Translations under genes and position numbers: made by a program | Shown here: one piece after another, positions 21,951-32,535 of the stretch | How the letters are laid out: each line of letters starts with the position of its first letter | Numbering within the stretch: the stretch's first letter is position 1 | NCBI GenBank assembly: GCA_949825065.1 | Contig: OX463866.1 | Coordinates: 1,007,001-1,071,000 of the forward strand | Direction of reading: 5' to 3' | Length of the DNA: 64,000 nt | Source: Odontocerum albicorne | Lineage: Eukaryota; Arthropoda; Insecta; Trichoptera; Odontoceridae | Notes under the pieces: model-generated | Seen by the model: the letters and a program-made list of their open reading frames with translations, nothing else | What the model was told of the DNA's origin: nothing | The model's database searches: none

Positions 21951-22372
21951 TGATACATACATACCATCACAGATTTTCCCTGTCTGGGTAGGCAGAGGAC
22001 AAAGTGCCAGAATTTCCTACCTCGACACACATAACAAGTTAGCCTATTCTACATCCATACAACATCTAAGATTTCTCAGACTTTCTACATTTCAGAATAT
22101 TCACTTGATCCAACCATTCTTACCTTGGTCTTCCTCTCACACGGCTTCCACTCACGTTTGCACTATACGTGTGTTTTGTTAGTCTTTCTTCATTCATCCA
22201 TTCCACATGTCCAAACAATCTCTGCGTGCTATTATTCATCTTGCTTAACACATCAGCTTTAAGATCATATTCATCCCTTAATAACTTCATTCCGTCTTAT
22301 TCCATACATTGTCACTCCATGTATTCTTCTCAATGCACGAATTTCTACAGCATTTATTTATTTATTTAGCAC
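21951..22372 (-). mobile_element. LINE group C tail, uninterrupted
   Basis: It carries the full order of family marks: the pentad GGGTAGGCAGAG, CATCCATACA, the GATCCAACCATTC region, CTTCATTCATCCATTC, TCATCCCTTAATAACTTC and CATGTATTCTTCTCA. It ends in an ATTT run. This is the uninterrupted version of the site carrying the MITE at 7191-7413. Confidence 0.75.
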
Positions 22373-22379
22373 TTCATTG

Positions 22380-22490
22380 TGTAACAATCTTGTGGGCTTA
22401 TTGTCAGAAGGCGATCTCTTCCAACCAACCAGACAAAACCAAAAATGAAGTTATTTAGTCGCAAAAAGTATTAATCTTTTCAAAATTACA
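22380..22490 (-). mobile_element. LINE group B 3' tail
   Basis: The inverse reads TTGTCTGGTTGGTTGGAAGA and AATAAGCCCACAAGATTGTT, the group B/SINE tail, including the AAATGAAG-like stretch found upstream of it in group B copies. Confidence 0.65.
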
Positions 22491-22499
22491 TCACGTAAA

Positions 22500-23100
22500 T
22501 GCCGGACTGTTACAAACTACTCGGTTTTATAATGAGAATATCAAGAGAATTTAACAGCACCGATATCCTCCGAAACTTATATAATTATCTAATTAGAACC
22601 AAATTAGAATATGCATCTACGGTTTGGCCTCCTCATTAGCTCAAATATAAAAACAATATAGAACAAATACAAAACAAATTCCTCAGATATCTATGGTACA
22701 GAACAAAGGGCGATTACCCAAAATATGTTCACCATGTCGAACTTCTCACGGTGTGTAACTATAGAAGCCTCGAAACAAGATGTCAAGAATCCATTGTGAT
22801 ATTCCTAATAAAGGTTTTCCAAGGTTGCTTTAACTGTCCCGCGATTCTAGAAGCACTAAGTTTATATGTACCCAATAAATATAGCCGTGCAAGGAATCAC
22901 CCTCTGTTCTGCATACCAACTTACAGGACGAATATCATGGCTAAACACTCAGTCACGCGTGGTATAGAGATATTCAACCAATTGAATGACACTTGATATA
23001 GTCTCGGTACCGCCTAGCAGTATGAGAAGAATCCTGGCTGATATTCTTCCTAACGAATAAGCTAATTCTAGACGCAGACCCTCTTTGTGTAACAGGAGAA
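22500..23100 (+). mobile_element. LINE group E C-terminal fragment
   Basis: The plus strand reads REFNSTDILRNLYNYLIRTK, then LEYASTVWPPH, a stop, then NKFLRYLWYRTKGDYPKYVH, CNYRSLETRCQESIVIFLIK and PNKYSRARNHPLFCIPTYRT. One or two stops and a late frameshift disable it. Opposite orientation to the copy at 10205-10625. Confidence 0.85.
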
Positions 23101-23169
23101 ATCTGTGCAAAGTGAATATAAAAAAAAAGAACACGTCTGGCGTGTCGTGAACACGCGAGACGTGTTCTC

Positions 23170-23355
23170 AGTACTGAACATGGTGAAGAGTTAGATGTAC
23201 TTGTGAAAATGCGTCAGCATTCAGCGGCGCCCACATGTCTGTGACGTCTGTGGGAAGAAGGGTTCATCTAGGATCGGGCTGTTTTCTCACAGGAGAAATT
23301 TGGAGGGGCAGCTCGGGATTGATGTTGGAATGACGAAGGGACTCTCGAATACGAG
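23170..23355 (+). mobile_element. LINE end with a Cys-x2-Cys segment
   Basis: The plus frame reads VCGKKGSSRIGLFSHRRNLE, a motif I associate with LINE ORF ends. Before it lies a short hairpin with GAACACGTCT and AGACGTGTTC arms. It stops about 60 bp before the last KLF coding exon. Confidence 0.65.
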
Positions 23356-23396
23356 GTCCAGCAACGACAATGATGAGTTATTTAGCCTAATTTTGA

Positions 23397-23588
<192 letters not shown>

Positions 23589-23598
23589 CCCCGTGAGT
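23589..23598 (+). other. Strong 5' splice site just after the KLF stop codon
   Basis: After TGA come four C bases and then GTGAGTAT, a near-consensus donor at 23593. A junction only 4 nt after the stop would not be expected to trigger nonsense-mediated decay by the usual 50-nt rule. It pairs in principle with the acceptor at 42563. Confidence 0.6.
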
Positions 23599-23892
23599 AT
23601 CCGTCATCAATCAATCAATACACACATTGAACAGCCGCGGAGACATCGTAATTTCTTGTCTCACACATTTGGATCTGTTATCATGATACATAAACCCCAG
23701 CGGCGCTGCTTCTCTTACTGTAATGCATCGACAATGTGAGTATCTATCCGTCTTCAGCTATCATCAATGAATGTACACTGGCAGCTCTGCGGCCCCACCC
23801 CATATTGGAACTGCGCGCCCCCTTGTAAATGGTAATAGTATATATGTACGAGTATTGTATTTTATTACGCTTTCTTTGTATGCAGTAGAACC

Positions 23893-24061
23893 TGGCGGGC
23901 TTATTGCCATGTGGCAATCTTTCCCAACTAACCAGTTAGATGTTAAAGAGGCCTTAAGTGAAAAGCAGACTGGAATCATTTACCTTGGTTCCAGCGGGAT
24001 TTGAACCCGCAACCTCCGGGCTAGGAGACAGGCGTCTTATCAACTAGGCCACGGAGGTCTT
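23893..24061 (-). mobile_element. SINE family 1, full-length copy
   Basis: On the minus strand: the head GACCTCCGTGGCCTAGTTGA (A-box region), then CGGAGGTTGCGGGTTCAAAT (B-box region), body CTGGAACC and TCCAGTCTGCTTTTCACTTA, then the tail with TTGGGAAAGATTGCCACATG. tRNA-derived pol III promoter elements followed by a LINE-like tail. Confidence 0.85.
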
Positions 24062-24187
24062 CATTCATTAGTTAAAAAGTATATATTAAAAATTCAATTT
24101 GTAGACCATTTCACAATTCTGAATATTGAATACGCTAATTTACGAGTAAGTAAATCAAATTCGTATTAACCATGGTAGCCAAGTGAG

Positions 24188-24350
24188 GTACATGGCCGCG
24201 TGGTAACGCACTGGACTTCTATGCGGAAGGTCCCCAGTTCGAATCCCGCGCTGTGCTACTCCCTTCGAATGATACTGCCATTTGTTCCGTCTAGTATTCG
24301 AGCATATATCTTAAGGATACTTATGACAGTCATATGTATTCTTTTAAAAT
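24188..24350 (+). mobile_element. SINE family 2
   Basis: The head GGTAACGCACTGGACTTC (A-box-like) and CCCAGTTCGAATCCCGCGCT (B-box) are tRNA-like. The body TCTAGTATTCG and CTTATGACAGTCATATGTAT recurs at 27000-27150 and inverted at 40432-40560. Different tail from SINE family 1. Confidence 0.75.
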
Positions 24351-24409
24351 AAATGTTCATTCCAAAATATGGTTCAAATAAATAAAATATGACAGTCCAT
24401 AACAGTATT

Positions 24410-24790
24410 TTAGTGCCAACTTTGATGTATTGGAGTGAAACGTCGATAAATACAGATTATAACCGAATGAGTGCGTGCACTGAGAAGAATATATGGGATG
24501 ACAATGTATGATCGAAAACGAAACGAAGTGATTAGGAATGAATGTGAACTAATGGGTGGTGTGTTGAGTAAGGTGAAGAAGAGCACACTGAAATGATTAG
24601 GGCGTGTTAAATGAATGAATGAATGAAGAAAATAATGACAAAACAAATATACAGTGTAAATTTCAATGGAAAGCGTAATAGAGGAAGGTCAAGGAAAGTG
24701 TGCTTGGATCAAGCGAATATGATATTGTGAAAGAAGGAACTTAGAAAGTCAGAAATTTTAGTTGGGCATGTATGAGAACGTGTTTGGATG
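24410..24790 (+). mobile_element. LINE group C fragment, plus orientation
   Basis: The plus strand carries GTGAAGAAGAGCACACTGAA and RNRGRSRKVCLDQANMIL, the ORF end of group C, with several stops. It is the inverse orientation of the copies at 22.0 and 27.5 kb. Confidence 0.7.
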
Positions 24791-24884
24791 TATGATTGTA
24801 TTGCGTAACACTTTCGTTGTATACAGTATAACCTGGCTTATTGCCATGTTGTAATATCTTCCAACCAATTAGAACGATATAACG

Positions 24885-25175
24885 TGTTTCATTCCTTTCC
24901 TCTCCACCATCCCTTCCTTTCCCTTTGATTGATGATATCTCACTTTATATGAAAAATAATGTTCGGGTGATTGTCCGTCTTTGTGGGGTTCGTGGGTATA
25001 TGCTCACGTATGTGTTCATAGATTTCGTAGGGATGGATAGTCATTTGAATGTTTTTTTGCGACCATCTAACTTGGTTAATTTACTTTTGCCTGGTTGGTT
25101 GGAAGAGATTGCCGCCTGGTAATAAGCCCGCCAAATTGTATTTGCAATAAAAGTGTTAAATAAATAAATAAATAT
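24885..25175 (+). mobile_element. LINE group B 3' untranslated tail
   Basis: Matches 30780-31063: GATTGATGATATCTCACTTT, TGTTCGGGTGATTGTCCGTC and TTGGTTGGAAGAGATTGCCG, then an AAATA run at 25160. No ORF part remains. Confidence 0.85.
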
Positions 25176-25203
25176 GTTTAAGAAGCCTAAAGGGAAAACG
25201 TTA

Positions 25204-25297
25204 TCCTTTTTAAAAAAATCTGGGTTTCTACGGGAATCGAAACCGCGACCTCTGGGTTGAGATACAAGCGTCTTACCAACTGGGTCACGAAGGTCGT
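25204..25297 (-). mobile_element. SINE family 1 head and body
   Basis: The minus strand gives GACCTTCGTGACCCAGTTGG, then AGAGGTCGCGGTTTCGATTC and AGAAACCCAGA. Degenerate A and B boxes; tail lost. Confidence 0.75.
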
Positions 25298-25790
25298 CTA
25301 TGTATCATAGAATAAGCGAAATATGTGTGTCGAGATAGGAAAGTCTGGCGCTCTGTCTTCTCTCCCTACGCCAACAGATAAATGGCGTAGTGGTAAGTCT
25401 GAGGCTAAGGTGCACACTTTGACAACATCTGGCTTAAACAGTTAAAATAGCGTGGTCAGGAGTTTAGTGACTAACCGAAATGAAATCTTGCCGTCTTATC
25501 CATATTTTCTAAAATATGTAAATAACATAATGCGTAAACCTGTGCTGCGATGGGAACTTAATTTATCTATTGCTATAAAAGCATTTTAGTCCATTTTAGG
25601 TTTAAACCTATTAAGATGTCTGAAATCCACATGCCTTGTGTCGCTCCTCTATTGGAGGATTGGAATGTCAACGGTGATGGCCCGCATTGACGAGATATGT
25701 CCTCTCTGCTTACTCTCCTTGCGTATATGACCTAGTATGCATCGTAATACAGCTGAGGCCAGAGTTTCTTAAAACATGGAATTGAATAAA
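25298..25790. other. Mixed intronic DNA with a LINE flank piece
   Basis: 25320-25400 resembles the group C flank (GTCGAGATAGGAAAGTCTGG). The remainder, to the start of the minisatellite, shows no gene or element I can name. Confidence 0.45.
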
Positions 25791-26877
25791 ATAGCTAGGG
25801 GTGGGTAGCTAAAAGGGGTTTCCACATAGCTAGGGGTACGTAGCTTTAAGGGGTTTCCATATAGCTAGGGGTACGTAGCTTTAAAGGTTTTCCACATAGC
25901 TAGGGGTACGTAGCTTTAAGGGGTTTCGACATAGTTAGGGGTGAGTAACTTTAAGAAGTTTCCGCATAGCTAGAGGTGAGTAGCTTTAAGCGGTTTCCAC
26001 ATAGCAAAAGGTGAATGATTTTAAGGGGTTTCTACGTAGCTAGGAGTGAGTAACCTTAAGGGGCTTTCACATAGCTAGGAGTAAGTAGCTTTAAGGGGTT
26101 TCCACATAGCTAGGGGTACGTAGCTTTAAGGGGTTTCCACATAGCTACGGGTGAGTAGTTTTAAGGGGTTTCCACATAGCTAGGGGGGAGTAGCTTTAAG
26201 GGGTTTCCACATAGCTAGGGGGGAGTAGTTTTAAGGGGTTTCCACATAGTTAGGGGTGAGTAGCTTTAAGGGGTTTCCATATAGCTAGGGGTGAGTAGCT
26301 TTAAGGGGTTTTCTCATAGCTAGGGGGGAGTAGCTTTAAGGGGTTTCCACATAGTTAGGGGTGAGTAGCTTTAAGGGGTTTCCACATAGCTAGGAATGAG
26401 TAGGTTAAAGGGGTTTCCACATAGCTAGGTGTGAGTAGCTTAAAGGGGTTTCCACATAGCTAAGGTGAGTAGCTTTAAGGGGTTTCCACATAGCTTGGAG
26501 TGAGTAGCTTTAAGGGGTTTTCTCATAGCTAGGGGGGAGTAGCTTTAAGGTGTTTCCACATAGCTAGGGGTGAGTAGTTTTAAGGGGTTTCCACATAGTT
26601 AGGGGTGAGTAGCTTTAAGGGGTTTCCACATAGTTAGGGGTGAGTAGCTTTAAGGGGTTTCCACATAGCTAGGAATGAGTAGGTTAAAGGGGTTTCCACA
26701 TAGCTAGGTGTGAGTAGCTTAAAGGGGTTTCCACATAGCTAAGGTGAGTAGCTTTAAGGGGTTTCCACATAGCTTGGAGTGAGTAGCTTTAAGGGGTTTT
26801 CTCATAGCTAGGGGGGAGTAGCTTTAAGGGGTTTCCACATAGCTAGGGGTGAGTAGCTTTAAGGGGTTTCCACATAG
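25791..26877 (+). repeat. 35-bp minisatellite, about 31 copies
   Basis: Unit: CATAGCTAGGGGTACGTAGC then TTTAAGGGGTTTCCA. A block of about eight units recurs at a 279-bp step (TAGGAATGAG at 26391 and 26670, with the same run of variants after each), so there is a higher-order period. No spacers, hence not a CRISPR array. Confidence 0.95.
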
Positions 26878-26999
26878 ACGGGTGAATACCTATTAAAAAA
26901 GTTCAAATTAGAATTTAGAATGAATTCAAAATCATAATGCGCATGAATTCAAAATCACAAGTTTGTTGGTGCCCACCTCCATTGTATTATGGTATTAGG

Positions 27000-27155
27000 A
27001 GGTGCATAGCAGCGCGGCAACGCACTGGACTTCGCGCGGAAGGTCGCCGATTCGAACCCCGCGCTATGCTACTCTCCTCGAACGACACAGGATTTTTTTC
27101 CGCCTAGTATTCGGAGGTACCTATGACTTCAGTCATATTTATTTTATTAAAAAAG
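27000..27155 (+). mobile_element. SINE family 2
   Basis: Head GGCAACGCACTGGACTTC and B-box CCGATTCGAACCCCGCGCTA, body GCCTAGTATTCGGAGG and ACTTCAGTCATATTTATTTT. Best preserved of the three copies. Confidence 0.8.
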
Positions 27156-27164
27156 GGGGGAAAC

Positions 27165-27390
27165 ATAGAGAAGAACACGTCGGTGTGCTCCGATCGTCTG
27201 AATCCGGCGTGGCATTGGATCCGATACAGCGGCGTAGTCGGTGAGTTTGCTGGTGTGCAACAGCGCACTCACTTAAAAAAATCAACGGCACAGCTTTGCT
27301 TTCCAACTGTCTTGACGTTGGAAAAGCGAGAGGAAACTATAGATCATGTGTTTTTCGATTGTCCTTTTCGTGACATTTGATTTACTGAAA
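27165..27390 (+). mobile_element. LINE ORF end of another family
   Basis: The plus frame ends with CFPTVLTLEKREETIDHVFF then DCPFRD, the C-terminal Cys/His segment typical of R1/I-type LINE reverse transcriptases. Only this end is present. Confidence 0.6.
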
Positions 27391-27449
27391 GCCATACCTT
27401 CACCGCGTCCAATGAATTTTGATTTTTTTCAATTATTTTTTTTAAGTTT

Positions 27450-27745
27450 ACTCTTACCATCACGCCATCTTCCTGTCGGGGTATACAGAGAGGAAATATC
27501 ACCAAAATCTCCTATCTCAACACACATCCTTCGCCTCTTCCACATCCATACACCTTCTCATGCAACTTCTACGATTTCTCAGACCTGCGTTTCATTCTTT
27601 CAGAATATCACTTATTCGATCCATCCATACTTCACTTGGTCTTCCTCTCACACGCCTTTCACTCGTATCTGCACTTTATCTGTTTTATTAGTTTTTCTTC
27701 ATTCATTCGTTTCACATGTCCAAACCGTCTCACCGCGCTTGAAGT
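27450..27745 (-). mobile_element. LINE group C tail
   Basis: Carries CCATCACGCCATCTTCCTGT, CATCCATACACCTTCTCATG and TTTTTCTTCATTCATTCGTT in the family order. Inverse encodes a decayed group C ORF end. Confidence 0.7.
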
Positions 27746-27969
27746 TTAATCAGTTGAATCTTTAAATAGTAAGTTTTTTTTAAATTTATTTAATAATTGC
27801 ATTTGCGACTTTGATTTCGCGGGACAAATAATCCTATTGTGGGTGGATTGACTAAAGAAAGAAAATCGTGGATTGACTAAAGAAAGAAGATCGAAGTGTG
27901 TCATTTAATTACGTCAGTTTATATTTTATTTATAGTTAAGGCATTAACGTTGTGGAAGTTTAAAGACAT

Positions 27970-28685
27970 TGTAATTTGTTTTATCAAACACTGTTTATTC
28001 CACTTTTTTGTAACGGTATAACTCTACCGGTTTCAAGGCTTTCACCTCATCATCAGGGGAGCACAAACGAGACTGAATTCTGTTTGAATTAGAAACGTGT
28101 ATCTCGGTACCAGTTCGAACAGAATTACTACTCAAATAACAGAATAAAGCAACTTGTTCTAAAAATGGAATACTTAGCAACAGTGGTGTGTATAAACTTT
28201 TATGTGCTGACTGTGATAATTTATATATAGGAAAGACAGGAAGATCCTTTGGAAAGAGATTTCGTAAACACAAATCCGCCTTAACAAATCCTCTAATTTA
28301 TTCTGAAATGGCTAATCATTGTCACCGTGAAAACCATACATTCTCTATCGATGATGCCAAATTCTTACATATCAGTAGTAACGGAAATATATTGGACAGA
28401 TTAGAGGCCCTAGAAATTTCTAAGTCAGCGCATCGAGGTGAACATCTGGAAAACACATATATCCCAAGAATCTCTCCGCTGCTCGCCGAGGTTGTCCCAT
28501 TCTTCCCTCAACCCTCAGTCCTCAACCCGAATGTTTACCGTTAGAAGCATGTATTTCGGTACCAGTTCTAACATAATTCAGTTTTGTTTGTGCTCCCCTG
28601 AAGATGAGGTGTGCACCTTGAAACCGGTAGGGTTATACCGTTACAAAAAAGTGGAATAAACAGTGATTGATAAAACAAATTACTT
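27970..28685 (+). mobile_element. Penelope-like retroelement, GIY-YIG endonuclease end with terminal repeats
   Basis: The frame about 28175-28544 reads GVYKLLCADC then DNLYIGKTGRSFGKRFRKHK, a GIY-YIG nuclease start with C-x2-C between GVY and YIG, as in the endonuclease of Penelope-like elements; a catalytic-region Arg and a later Glu are present. The reverse transcriptase is absent, so the copy is 5'-truncated. Flanks are repeats: 27975-28080 is the inverse of 28585-28685 (TCCACTTTTTTGTAACGG against CCGTTACAAAAAAGTGGA), while 28094-28130 is a direct repeat of 28553-28590 (around CGGTACCAGTTC). Mixed direct and inverted terminal repeats are a known habit of Penelope-like elements. A solo end is at 40619-40700. 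Confidence 0.9.
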
Positions 28686-28692
28686 CGTCAGT

Positions 28693-29972
28693 TTAACCCT
28701 TATCTTGGCAAAGTTCAATTTATCCAAATATTAACGTTTTTTCTTTTCGAAAATTCCGCTATAAACACTTTTCAAACATACACGGTATTCGGTAGCGTAA
28801 ACCAAGAACAAAAACTTTGTTTTAATGTGATAGTATGTCAGTAACAACAACTACAGGTATCCCTAATTATACACGTTCTTGCTTTACGTGAATCTGCTAT
28901 AACGTGATTTAAATTTAATTAAGAAAAAAATATAAAAAAGCCCTGCGAGGGATGAATTTGCGTACGTAGCGTACATTATTCAGTCTCACTAATAGTGTAG
29001 ACCTAACAACAGGTTGTGTCGTACGTGTTTTAATATATTTGTCTTATTAATATTATAAAATCAATTCACTTTATGCATTTTTCTAGTTACGTAATTTTTC
29101 TAGTTACGTAATTTTTCTAGTTACGTAATTTGTCTAGTTACATAATTTGTCTAGTTACGTAATTTTTCTAGTTACGTAATTTTTTCTAGAACCAATTAAT
29201 CACGTAAAGCGAGGAATTCGAGTAGATATTTTGTAGAAGGATATTTCGTAGTAAAATATATCAAGAGCGCATTGTTAAAGGGATGCTCATAAGTGCCACT
29301 AAATAAATTCATTAGCTTAACTAAATACATTAATTAGTGTCACTAAATACATTCATAAGTGCCGGCAAATAAATTCAATGATATCTGAGAGTATTTTAAC
29401 CCTTATCTTGGCAAAGTTCAATTTATCTAAATATTAACGTTTTTCTTTGGTGATTCCTTGTTATACTCGTATGGTAAGTTATGAAGGAAAATTGAGGGGA
29501 AAAAAATCACAACTTTTCCTTATAGTTTTTTTTTATATGTAACACCCACGTTACATTGCCAAAATATCAATTTTTATAAAACACAAAAAGGGCTATAAAA
29601 TGATTCTATAATCTAAAACATGAACAACATGTTTTAGATTATAGCTGTTTTAGATTATAGCATAGCTGAATTATCAACAAATAAAATGGTTTGAATAAAG
29701 TTTTCTCTACATGTAGTGATTAATAAGATATTTAGATTATTTACCCCAATTGTCAAAACGCACCCCCGCTGTCCAGACATGTTGACCCGATGACGTTTGA
29801 AAGCTTGTAGTGTTGTCAATATTTATCACCAGATGATACCACTGCACACAATAGTGCATGTATAGTATTTGAATGTGCTGCCATATTTGAAATTACGTTA
29901 CAGTTTCTGTTTTTTTTTTTAAATCTCTAAATTAGTGTAACACCTGTGTTACAGTGCCATAATAAGGGTTAA
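28693..29972 (+). mobile_element. Composite repeat: element X followed by TTAA element P3 (copy 1)
   Basis: 28693-28740 is the first ~50 bp of a P3 element (TTAACCCTTATCTTGGCA). Element X (from TCGAAAATTCCGCTATAAAC at 28744 to 29395) follows, then a complete P3 (29396-29972) with the inverted end TGCCATAATAAGGGTTAA. X plus P3 is repeated at 55951-57056 with the same joint. X carries no coding region I recognise. Confidence 0.85.
29088..29195 (+). repeat. Local 15-17-bp tandem expansion inside element X
   Basis: About six copies of TTTTTCTAGTTACGTAA, with small changes. The copy of X at 56.28 kb has only one to two, so the expansion arose in this copy. Confidence 0.9.
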
Positions 29973-30350
29973 ATAAATCTTTTTGATGTAAAATACGAAC
30001 GAGTGAAACTAGCACTCTCGCTTTACGGAAGACTGAAATTAAAAAGATTGAGAAACGTTGTCGAATATCGACGTTTCGCTCATAAAGGGGAGGACGTGCG
30101 AGGTGCCGCCTGCGTCGGGAATGTGGCTCTGTCGCAATTCCTTTCAACCAGCCGCCATTACCGAGGCATCGAAAGATTCCTATTGATGGTTTAATTGCTA
30201 ATTAACGAGCTCCGCGGATAGTGAAATGAAATGGACGTGAATTTATGCAAAAACGATCCAAACCACATTCTACTTGTTCTAAGATAATTGAGGAAACTTA
30301 ACATCGGTCGCTTTGGATTTGGTTATTTATGGAAAGATATGTTTGTAAAT
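29973..30350. other. Intronic stretch, nothing recognised
   Basis: A 63-codon frame at 30003 resembles nothing I know. A GC-richer part (30090-30170) has no splice signals I trust. Confidence 0.5.
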
Positions 30351-30354
30351 GAAA

Positions 30355-31063
30355 TCTAATCGCATTTACAATAAGACATATTTTATTTTTGCGCATACAG
30401 TTGTGGTTTGCAGAAATCATATAACTTCATACCAGAAGGCATTGAACTGGTTGAATGTTAGAAATAGATGCCAAATTCACATACTGTCTCTATTGTATAA
30501 CATCCTTAACTGTCCCGCCGCACCCTCTTATATCGCCGAAAATTTTCAGCGCCTTTCCAATCATGGATTAGCGCTACGCTCAAACAGAGATTGTCTATTG
30601 GCCTTTCCAGTTCACCGCTCCTCTTTTTTTACGTCGTCCTTTACTGTCCATGCAGTGAGACTCTGGAATCAGTTACAAACCAATATAAGACTCGCTCCGT
30701 CCTTGGCATGCTTTAAAAAGCGACTGAAAAAAACTCTTAATTTCTAGTCAGTAAAATAACGCGTTTCATTCCCGATTTTTCTTTTCCTTTCCTCTCCGCC
30801 ATCCCTTCCTTTCCTTTTGATTGATGATATCTCACTTTATATGAAAAAATAATGTTCGGGTGATTGTCCGTCTTTGTGGGGTTCGTGGGCATGTGCTCAC
30901 GTATGTACTTATGGATTTCGTTGAGGTGGATATTCATCTGAATGATTTATGCAACAATATAACTTGCTTCATTTACTTTTGTCTGGTTGGTTGGAAGAGA
31001 TTGCCGCCTGGCAATAAGTCCGCCAGATTGTATTTACAATAAAAATGTTAAATAAATAAATAA
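30355..31063 (+). mobile_element. LINE group B: ORF end plus complete 3' untranslated tail
   Basis: The frame 30349-30747 reads KALNWLNVRNRCQIHILSLL, then HGLALRSNRDCLLAFPVHRS, then SFTVHAVRLWNQLQTNIR and a stop. The tail runs GATTGATGATATCTCACTTT, TGTTCGGGTGATTGTCCGTC, CTGGTTGGTTGGAAGAGATT and ends in AAATAAATAAATAA. It is the best reference here for the tail that the SINEs share. 5'-truncated. Confidence 0.88.
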
Positions 31064-31193
31064 CATAACATGCCTAACAGTTGCACTTATGTTGGTGCAA
31101 TTGGGTGATATCTGTCTATCTCACTTCTACTCGCGCAAAAAGATGGACCCTGAAAGAGTGGGACAGAGATATGTTGAGCACCATCTAGTATCA

Positions 31194-31920
31194 GTATTGG
31201 AAAGCAATTTAGCTGACACCTCAACCAATAATTAATAATTTGCACAGTATCCGTTAGATGTCACTTGGTATCATCGCATCAGCACATTGATGGACCGATT
31301 ACAAAAACCACGCGCATACTTTTGGAACGACTAACATACAGTATTGTGGTATCATCAGTATCACGCTATGTCCCTACTGAGGTAGGCAGGGAAATAGATC
31401 TCTACTTCATGTCATTATGGCACACATCTTTCACTTCTGCCACCTCGTCACGCGTAATCTTCTATTATAAAACCTTTTTACTCTTCCCTCTTTCAGAATG
31501 GGAATAATTTGGTCATTATGCGGCTTTCTAGGTCTTTCTAAACTTCTACCTTCTAACATTGGTATTGGAACAGTATTGGAAAGCAATTAAGCTGACACCT
31601 CAACCAATAATTAATAGTTTGCACAGTATCCGTTAGATGTCGCTTGCTATCATCGCATCAGCACATTGATAGGCCTATTACCAAAAACCATGCGCATGCT
31701 TTTGGAACTACGAGTACTAACATACAGTATTGTGGTATCATCAGTATCACGCTATGCCCCTATTGAGGTAGGCAGGGAAATGTTGTAGATCCCTACTTCA
31801 TGCCATTCTGGCACACATATTTCACTTCTGCCACCTTTTCACGCATAATTTTCTATTATAAAGCCTTTTCACTCTTCCCCCTTTCAGAATTTGAATGATT
31901 TGGTCGTTCTGCGGCTTTTT
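31194..31920 (-). repeat. Direct duplication, step 377 bp
   Basis: GTATTGGAAAGCAATTTAGC at 31194 and its near copy at 31571 start two copies of about 340 bp that also share CAGTATCCGTTAGATGTC and ATCATCAGTATCACGCTATG. Each copy ends in a group C LINE flank (TGAGGTAGGCAGGGAAAT). Copies are roughly 90% alike by eye. Confidence 0.85.
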
Positions 31921-31924
31921 TTTT

Positions 31925-32114
31925 TTTTCCCACTTATCTAGTTTATTGCCATGTGGCAATTTCTTCCAACTAACCAGAAAAATGTTTAAATGGGCCCTAA
32001 GTGAAAATCAGGCAGGAATTCAATTTTAAAAAATCTGGATTCCAGCGGGGATCGAATCTGCAACCTCTCCGTATCGGCAGTCAAGCGCCTTACCACCAGG
32101 CCACGGAGGTCGTC
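31925..32114 (-). mobile_element. SINE family 1, full-length copy
   Basis: Minus strand: GACCTCCGTGGCCTGGTGGT head, AGAGGTTGCAGATTCGATCC B-box region, CTGGAATCCAGA, then the tail TTGGAAGAAATTGCCACATG. Inserted next to the second 377-bp copy. Confidence 0.85.
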
Positions 32115-32224
32115 AGGTCTAGGTCTTTCTAAACTTCTACGTTCTATATTATATAGACTGTTTTATAAACAACAACACTAGAACACGTACTTTGTGCGTG
32201 CGAGTATTGATTATTTTTCTTTCT

Positions 32225-32302
32225 TTTGATTACCATCGGGAATCGAACCCGTAACCTCCGGATGGAAGTCAAGAGTTTTACCACCTAGGCCACGAAAGTT
32301 GT
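32225..32302 (-). mobile_element. SINE family 1 head only
   Basis: Minus strand: CTTTCGTGGCCTAGGTGGTA and CGGAGGTTACGGGTTCGATT. The body is missing. Confidence 0.7.
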
Positions 32303-32535
32303 CTTGTCCTGAACGAGTATTTATAACCGATCGATAAGTGAGCGCGAGAACTGATATTTTTATCGGCGGACATTGTCGTTAAGCGGACACGGTCGAAAGA
32401 GAACGGGATCCGTGCAGTGGATCCGCCATTAATTATCAGCAACAGCGACGGTGCTAATCGTGCGATGTACATCTATATGTTCGCACTCTTCTTGAGCCTG
32501 CATTATACGCTACATCAGAGGTTCTCAAAGCGATT

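Noticed and set aside
25791..26877. CRISPR-like direct repeats of 35 bp (also 50932-51777)
   Set aside because: The repeats are contiguous with no unique spacers, and the setting is a eukaryotic intron; they are minisatellites.
28188..28544. GIY-YIG nuclease as a host homing or repair nuclease
   Set aside because: The C-x2-C insert between GVY and YIG and the terminal repeats fit a Penelope-like element.
30003..30194. 63-codon plus-strand frame
   Set aside because: No recognisable similarity, no splice or promoter context, length within chance expectation.
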